Assembly (NCBI GenBank): GCA_019247235.1
Contig: JAFAPG010000708.1
Location: forward strand, 1 to 19,218
Direction: 5' to 3'
DNA: 19,218 nt
DNA from: Acidobacteriota bacterium
GTDB lineage: Bacteria > Acidobacteriota > Terriglobia > Terriglobales > Acidobacteriaceae
In this document: in pieces, positions 15,366-19,218 of the stretch
Layout of the letters: each line of letters opens with the position of its first letter
Position numbering within the stretch: position 1 is the stretch's first letter
The notes under the pieces: model-generated
The model's input: only the letters and a program-made list of their open reading frames with translations
The model's database searches: none
What the model was told of the DNA's origin: nothing
Made by a program: the position numbers and the translations under genes

Positions 15366-17081
15366 TCAGACTGGAACGGCAACTTCGCGAGGCATCTTGT
15401 ACGCATTGGTAAGGTATTGCAACACCATGCGCTGGGTATTGAAAAACGACCCATTTAAGGCAATAGCATACCGCATTACCTCGGTGAAACGACTTGGCCG
15501 GCCATAAAACATGGGCACAATCTCGCGTTCCAATTTGTCGTAGAGCGCTCCCAGTTCCAGGGATTGGTCTTCGGCGAGCTCGCTGCTTCCGATCGACCAT
15601 CCAGTCACCCCTTCAATGTGGCCCTCCGCCCACCAACCGTCCACCACACTGAAACTGGGGACTCCGTTTAAAGCGGCTTTCATGCCGCTGGTGCCAGATG
15701 CTTCCTGTGGCCGCATGGGGTTGTTTAACCAGAGATCCACGCCCGAAGTGATGAGCCTGCCCCAACGCATGTCATAGTTCTCTACATAGACCGTGCGAAT
15801 TGCGTCCGCCAATCCCGCGGCGCTGCCGATCACCCGGCGTATCAAATTTTTCCCGCCCTCGTCGTGCGGATGCGCTTTCCCCCCGTATACCAGTTGAAGT
15901 GGACCGACTTCTCGCGCGATCTTGCGCAAACGCTCGGCATTTTGGAATAAAAGGTCGGCGCGCTTGTAGGTGCTGGCGCGACGGGCAAATCCGATAGTGA
16001 AAATCTTTGCATCTAGCTGGACGCCAAAGCTACGCGCGATCACCTCGAACAATTCTGCTTTGGCTTCCGCGTGCGCTTGGCGAATGCTGGGCAAGGGAAT
16101 GCCAATCGCATAGCGCAAGTAGTTATTGTCCGTGCGCCACCCAGGAATATAGGAATCGAATAACTCACTAAACGGCGCCGAGGTCCAAGTGATGGCGTGC
16201 ACTCCGTTGGTGATCGCGCTGATGTCATAACTGGGAAACATCCCGCGGGAAACTTCGCCGTGGCGCATGGCAACGCCGTTTACGTAGCCAGAAAAGCGAA
16301 GGGCTAGATACGTCATGTTGAGTGCATCCCCGGCCCAGGCCTCGGCTTCATCGAGCAACGCTACATCCTCTCGCCCGAGAACCTGTACCACCAAACTTCT
16401 GGGGAATTGGTCGTGTCCGGCAGGCACGGGGGTATGGGTAGTGAAGATGCACATGTTACGGACGCCATCGATATCGAGCTGCTTCAAGCGCCCGGCAAAA
16501 CTCTGGTCTAACCGTCTTTCCAGTAAGCTTAACGACAACAGGGCAGAGTGCCCCTCATTCATATGGAAAATTTCGATTTGGCCGGGATACAGCTTCTCGA
16601 TCAAACGAAAGCCGCCAAAGCCGAGAACGATTTCTTGGGCTAAGCGATAACGCTGATCGCCGCCATACAGAGAATCGGTCAATCCCCGATCGTACTCCGA
16701 GTTTTCAGGAAGGTTCGTGTCTAGTAGATAGACTGGGACGGTATCGTTGTTGACCCCGGCGATCATGTATTTCCAGGCACGCACCGTAACCTGCCGGCCT
16801 TCGACTTCGACTGAGACCCGTGGTTTAACCTCAGTGAGCTGCTGCTCGGGAGACCACTCCTGGGGTTTTTCAAACTGGTTTCCATGGCCATCGAGTAGCT
16901 GGCGAAAGTAGCCCTTGCGATAGGCCAGGGTGACGGCCGCCAAAGGTACCCCCAAATCAGCGGCAGAGCGCAAAGTATCACCGGCCAGAATGCCTAAACC
17001 TCCACTATAGGTAGGGATATCCGGCTCGAGGGCAATCTCCATTGAGAAGTAGGCAACGCGGGGCGAACTTGTTTTCTTCAT
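15366..17081 (-). CDS. glgP: Alpha-glucan (glycogen) phosphorylase, short GT35 form
   Basis: Releases glucose-1-phosphate from the non-reducing ends of glycogen or maltodextrin with phosphate; cytosolic, PLP-dependent. 571 aa from ATG 17081, shorter than the classical 800-residue enzymes but normal for the short bacterial/archaeal type. Motifs: VAYFSMEIALEPDIPTYSGG at the N-terminus, PVYLLDTNLPEN, FHMNEGHSALL, FTTHTPVPAGHDQF, ISAITNGVHAITW, GFARRASTYKRADLL, LVYGGKAHPHDEGGK, and EASGTSGMKAALNGV with the PLP-binding Lys at about 468. A GTG at 17084 is directly upstream of the ATG and in frame. No glgA, glgB or glgC lies in the window. It is preceded by a gap of about 160 nt after ispA, where a TATACT word may be its -10. 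Confidence 0.95.
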   Translation of the reverse strand: MKKTSSPRVAYFSMEIALEPDIPTYSGGLGILAGDTLRSAADLGVPLAAVTLAYRKGYFRQLLDGHGNQFEKPQEWSPEQQLTEVKPRVSVEVEGRQVTVRAWKYMIAGVNNDTVPVYLLDTNLPENSEYDRGLTDSLYGGDQRYRLAQEIVLGFGGFRLIEKLYPGQIEIFHMNEGHSALLSLSLLERRLDQSFAGRLKQLDIDGVRNMCIFTTHTPVPAGHDQFPRSLVVQVLGREDVALLDEAEAWAGDALNMTYLALRFSGYVNGVAMRHGEVSRGMFPSYDISAITNGVHAITWTSAPFSELFDSYIPGWRTDNNYLRYAIGIPLPSIRQAHAEAKAELFEVIARSFGVQLDAKIFTIGFARRASTYKRADLLFQNAERLRKIAREVGPLQLVYGGKAHPHDEGGKNLIRRVIGSAAGLADAIRTVYVENYDMRWGRLITSGVDLWLNNPMRPQEASGTSGMKAALNGVPSFSVVDGWWAEGHIEGVTGWSIGSSELAEDQSLELGALYDKLEREIVPMFYGRPSRFTEVMRYAIALNGSFFNTQRMVLQYLTNAYKMPREVAVPV

Positions 17082-17154
17082 CACCTTGCTTTCGCTGCAG
17101 GTATCAAAGGGAGTCGATTACCGAGGCGTGCTTTTGAGGAACTCGGCTGAGGTA

Positions 17155-17160
17155 AGTATA
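17155..17160 (-). promoter_or_regulatory. Possible -10 element of glgP
   Basis: TATACT on the minus strand, 5 of 6 matches to consensus, about 74 nt before the glgP start. No acceptable -35 word at 16-18 nt spacing, so weak. Confidence 0.25.
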
Positions 17161-17240
17161 GCGGCAGAAGCTTGGGGGCTGCCATTGAAAAGCGCCCACC
17201 TGCTCGCCGATCTCGATGAAAGCAATGGTGGCAAAAGAGC

Positions 17241-18122
17241 TTAGCTTTCCCGTTCGATGAGAAATCGGGCCAAGGTTTTGAGCACCTCGGCGCGCGGGCC
17301 GAAATCCTCAACCGCCTGCGACGCGGATTCCAATAACAGAGCCGTTTTTTTCCGCGATTCCTCCAAACCGAAAAGCGCCGGATAGGTTAGTTTCTCAGAA
17401 GCAACGTCTTTGCCCGCCGTCTTACCCAATTGTTCGGAGCTCCGCGTCACATCAAGAATGTCATCAATGATTTGAAACGCCAACCCAATTGCCTGCCCGA
17501 AACCAATCAAAGTACGAATTTCCTCCTCCCCACCCCCGGCATAAATTCCGCCGCTAACCACGCTGGCGGTGATCAAAGCGGCGGTTTTTGAACGGTGAAT
17601 ATACTCGAGAGTTTCAGCTTCAGCTCGGCTGTGTTCCGCTTCAAGATCGACAACTTGGCCGCCAATCATGCCATTTATCGTGCCCGTGCTTTGTGCAATT
17701 TCCTCGATGATGGCAACCCGTGCCGAGGGAGGGCATTTGAGGCGCGACAGCACCAGGTAGGCTTCGGTCTGCAGAGCGTCTCCGGCCAAAATGGCAATGG
17801 CTTCGCCAAAAACCTTGTGACAAGTGGGGCGGCCGCGGCGCAAATCGTCATTGTCGAGGGCGGGAAGATCGTCGTGAATGAGCGAATAGGTGTGCAGCAT
17901 CTCCAGCGCCGCGCCGAGATCGTCGATGCCAGCGGGCACGTTTCCTAAAATCGCGCGCCCGGTCTCCCGGCAGAGAATGGGCCGAATGCGCTTGCCCCCG
18001 GCAAATACACTGTGGCGCATGGCTTCATGGATCGAAGGTGGACGCTCGCTAGAGGCCGGCAACAAACGCTCCAGGGCCTCGTCGGTACACCTGCGTCCTT
18101 CTTCCAGCATCTCCGTCAGCAT
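17241..18122 (-). CDS. ispA: Farnesyl diphosphate synthase (trans-polyprenyl synthase)
   Basis: Condenses isopentenyl diphosphate with DMAPP and GPP to give farnesyl diphosphate, the precursor of undecaprenyl phosphate and quinone side chains; cytosolic. 293 aa, normal length. First Asp-rich motif IHDDLPALDNDDLRRGRPTC (D84, D85, D90), with the two-residue insertion of bacterial short-chain enzymes and Tyr five residues ahead, which favours C15 product. Second motif FQIIDDILD (219-224). Also GGKRIRPIL, which binds diphosphate, and GKDVASEKLTYP. An in-frame TGA about 30 nt upstream limits the start to ATG 18122 (or Met 5). No Shine-Dalgarno precedes it, but a TATACT word ends 7 nt before the ATG, so the mRNA may lack a leader. 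Geranylgeranyl product cannot be excluded by sequence. Confidence 0.95.
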   Translation of the reverse strand: MLTEMLEEGRRCTDEALERLLPASSERPPSIHEAMRHSVFAGGKRIRPILCRETGRAILGNVPAGIDDLGAALEMLHTYSLIHDDLPALDNDDLRRGRPTCHKVFGEAIAILAGDALQTEAYLVLSRLKCPPSARVAIIEEIAQSTGTINGMIGGQVVDLEAEHSRAEAETLEYIHRSKTAALITASVVSGGIYAGGGEEEIRTLIGFGQAIGLAFQIIDDILDVTRSSEQLGKTAGKDVASEKLTYPALFGLEESRKKTALLLESASQAVEDFGPRAEVLKTLARFLIERES

Positions 18123-18129
18123 GGAGGTG

Positions 18130-18135
18130 AGTATA
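18130..18135 (-). promoter_or_regulatory. Candidate -10 element of ispA, leaderless spacing
   Basis: TATACT on the minus strand ends 7 nt before the ispA ATG, the distance at which transcription would start on the A of the start codon. No good -35 word is seen 17 nt upstream. It lies downstream of the terminator at 18220-18245, so ispA needs its own promoter in this interval. Confidence 0.4.
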
Positions 18136-18219
18136 TCAACAAGCTTCGCTCATTCCCGGGCTGCTCGCCTTTGCGGTTTTCCGGGCAGCAACGACCGAAC
18201 CAGTTACGCGTGGGTAAGC

Positions 18220-18245
18220 AAAAAAAATGGCGCCTGAGAGGCGCC
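18220..18245 (-). terminator. Intrinsic terminator of the xseB-receiver unit
   Basis: Read on the minus strand: GGCGCC, loop TCTCA, GGCGCC, then one A and eight T. Stem 18229-18234 with 18240-18245, T-run 18220-18227. It lies 25 nt after the stop of the receiver gene and separates it from ispA. This is the clearest terminator in the window. Confidence 0.9.
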
Positions 18246-18269
18246 GCTTCACGAAGCATGAGATTGGTA

Positions 18270-18632
18270 TTAGGCAGCCAACGGGAAATGGTTGCGTACC
18301 GCCGCCGATAAAATGCCCCGGGTGTCAGAAGATGGACAGCAGTCGTCAGCACCCGCAGTCAATGTCCTTGTCCACATTTCTTCGTCGGCCACGCGGTGAG
18401 TGCAAATAATGCGAGCCCCTTGAAACTCCTGTTTCAGGGTTTCAACATCTTCCAAGCTGGCGGACTCAAGATCGAGAATGACGGCATAGGGACGATGTTT
18501 CACCATGGTACGACGAACGTCGTCAACGGATTGAGCCACATGCACGGCGTGGAATGAGTTGCTCAATGAGGCAGCAAGCATTTGGGCAACGGAAGGGTCG
18601 CTTTGTAGCAACACCACATTTGTCGGTTGCAT
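18270..18632 (-). CDS. Stand-alone receiver-like protein lacking the conserved lysine
   Basis: 120 aa from ATG 18632, chosen because GGAGGAG sits a few nt upstream; a longer frame to 18722 has no ribosome site. The fold pattern is a CheY-type receiver: beta-1 NVVLLQSD with one acidic residue (D12) instead of the usual pair, phosphoacceptor candidate D54 in YAVILDLES, beta-4 ARIICTHR with T78, and GADDCCPSSD where normal receivers have the ADDYLTKP-type motif. The invariant Lys is replaced by Ser or Pro, so normal phosphorylation signalling is doubtful. No output domain. It could be a phosphorylation-independent pseudo-receiver or a Pro/Cys-modified variant. It follows xseB by 96 nt and ends in a strong terminator. 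The partner is unknown; no kinase is adjacent. Confidence 0.8.
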   Translation of the reverse strand: MQPTNVVLLQSDPSVAQMLAASLSNSFHAVHVAQSVDDVRRTMVKHRPYAVILDLESASLEDVETLKQEFQGARIICTHRVADEEMWTRTLTAGADDCCPSSDTRGILSAAVRNHFPLAA

Positions 18633-18728
18633 ATGCTCCTCCAGGTCGCCGCCTGAGACGGCGTGATCACATTTCTCTTCGAACCTTGCCAGAGTAGAAT
18701 CGCAGATTGCCATCCCAATCACGGGCGG

Positions 18729-18956
18729 CTAACGCTCAAAAGGTTCGGCGTGGATCTTTCCGTTCTGTTTGAGAAGTATTTCTACTTTGCCTTCTGCTTC
18801 CTCTAATTCCTTACGGCACGAAGAGGAAAGCTGCATGCCTTCTTCAAAGAGCATCAGAGATTTTTCAAGAGGCACTTCACCCTTTTCCAACTCTTGAACA
18901 ATCTTCTCCAATCGTTCAATGCACTCCTCAAACTTGGGCAAAGAAGGAAACTCCAT
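18729..18956 (-). CDS. xseB: Exodeoxyribonuclease VII small subunit
   Basis: Small subunit of exonuclease VII, which with XseA degrades single-stranded DNA from both ends into short oligonucleotides; cytosolic. 75 aa from ATG 18956, the usual size. The family pattern is clear: FEECIERLEKIVQELEKGEV, PLEKSLMLFEEGMQL, then CRKELEEAEGKVEILL, a helical hairpin that packs on XseA. The in-frame ATG at 18989 would add 11 residues (ASRVVRSRLY) not typical of the family and has no ribosome site. GGAG lies about 11 nt before 18956. The large subunit gene, normally just upstream, is not recognisable in the 229 nt to the right edge. Confidence 0.93.
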   Translation of the reverse strand: MEFPSLPKFEECIERLEKIVQELEKGEVPLEKSLMLFEEGMQLSSSCRKELEEAEGKVEILLKQNGKIHAEPFER

Positions 18957-19049
18957 GTAGAGTCTACTCCGAACCACCCTAGACGCCATCGGGTAAACTC
19001 TGTAGCAAGATCGATTTTCTATCCTAAGGTACCAAAATGGGAACCAGAA

Positions 19050-19217
19050 CTAGCGGCGGGCGAGGGTAGCTACACCTGCTTTGCTGGCGAGATCCTCCAC
19101 TGAGGTTTGTTCCCCACTTGCCCACGCATCTTGGTCGACGAGTGGGAGAGGCAGCGCGGGTGGCGCAGAGAGGGGACAGCACTCCCGGCAACTCAATGAA
19201 CTGAAAGTATTAGCTGC
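19050..19217 (-). CDS. Possible 3' end of an unknown gene, cut by right edge
   Basis: A minus-strand frame is open from the edge to a TAG at 19050, about 55 codons, ending DLASKAGVATLARR. It does not resemble the C-terminus of XseA or any family I know, and its first half is rich in Cys, Pro and Leu in a way that looks noncoding. It may be chance. The rest of 18957-19218 holds nothing else I can support. Confidence 0.2.
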   Translation of the reverse strand, partial: AANTFSSLSCRECCPLSAPPALPLPLVDQDAWASGEQTSVEDLASKAGVATLARR

Positions 19218-19218
19218 T

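Noticed and set aside
1..19218. Mobile elements, CRISPR arrays, tRNA or rRNA genes
   Set aside because: No transposase or integrase motifs, no spaced repeat series, no cloverleaf or ribosomal RNA signature seen on either strand.

Overview
The window looks like chromosomal core DNA from a GC-moderate Gram-negative bacterium, most likely an Acidobacteriota member (Terriglobia-like). That guess rests on overall impression: secreted TPR proteins, Ala/Lys-rich exported proteins, a GT39-type membrane protein and protein style. There is no rRNA or marker tree to confirm it. I see no mobile element, phage gene, CRISPR array, tRNA or rRNA.

Layout. Positions 1-2431 (minus) hold phosphoenolpyruvate carboxylase, cut by the left edge. 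Divergent from it is a plus-strand operon (2527-6476): an NtrC-type sigma-54 response regulator, its membrane sensor kinase, and a small exported Ala/Lys-rich protein that starts 1 nt after the kinase stop. It meets, tail to tail with a 4-nt gap, a minus-strand exported TPR protein (6481-7614). Then come four plus-strand genes: a GT39/ArnT-like membrane glycosyltransferase, an APC amino-acid permease, an MFS exporter and thiC. From 14060 rightward everything is minus strand: a basic single-pass membrane protein of unknown function, a short-form alpha-glucan phosphorylase, farnesyl-diphosphate synthase (ispA), a stand-alone degenerate receiver protein and xseB.

How the genes relate. Most are housekeeping: anaplerosis (ppc), thiamine pyrimidine synthesis (thiC), glycogen breakdown (glgP), isoprenoid precursor (ispA), DNA repair (xseB). 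The regulatory core is the response regulator/kinase/exported-protein operon, whose signal and targets cannot be read from here. xseB and ispA are classic neighbours, but here a receiver protein and a clear intrinsic terminator sit between them.

Most interesting points: the exported protein coupled to an NtrC/NtrB-like pair; the unknown basic membrane protein behind glgP; the lysine-less receiver between xseB and ispA; a perfect 17-bp palindrome before the TPR gene; and two starts (response regulator, ispA) with a -10-like hexamer so close that the transcripts may be leaderless. I did not find a clearly new multi-gene system.
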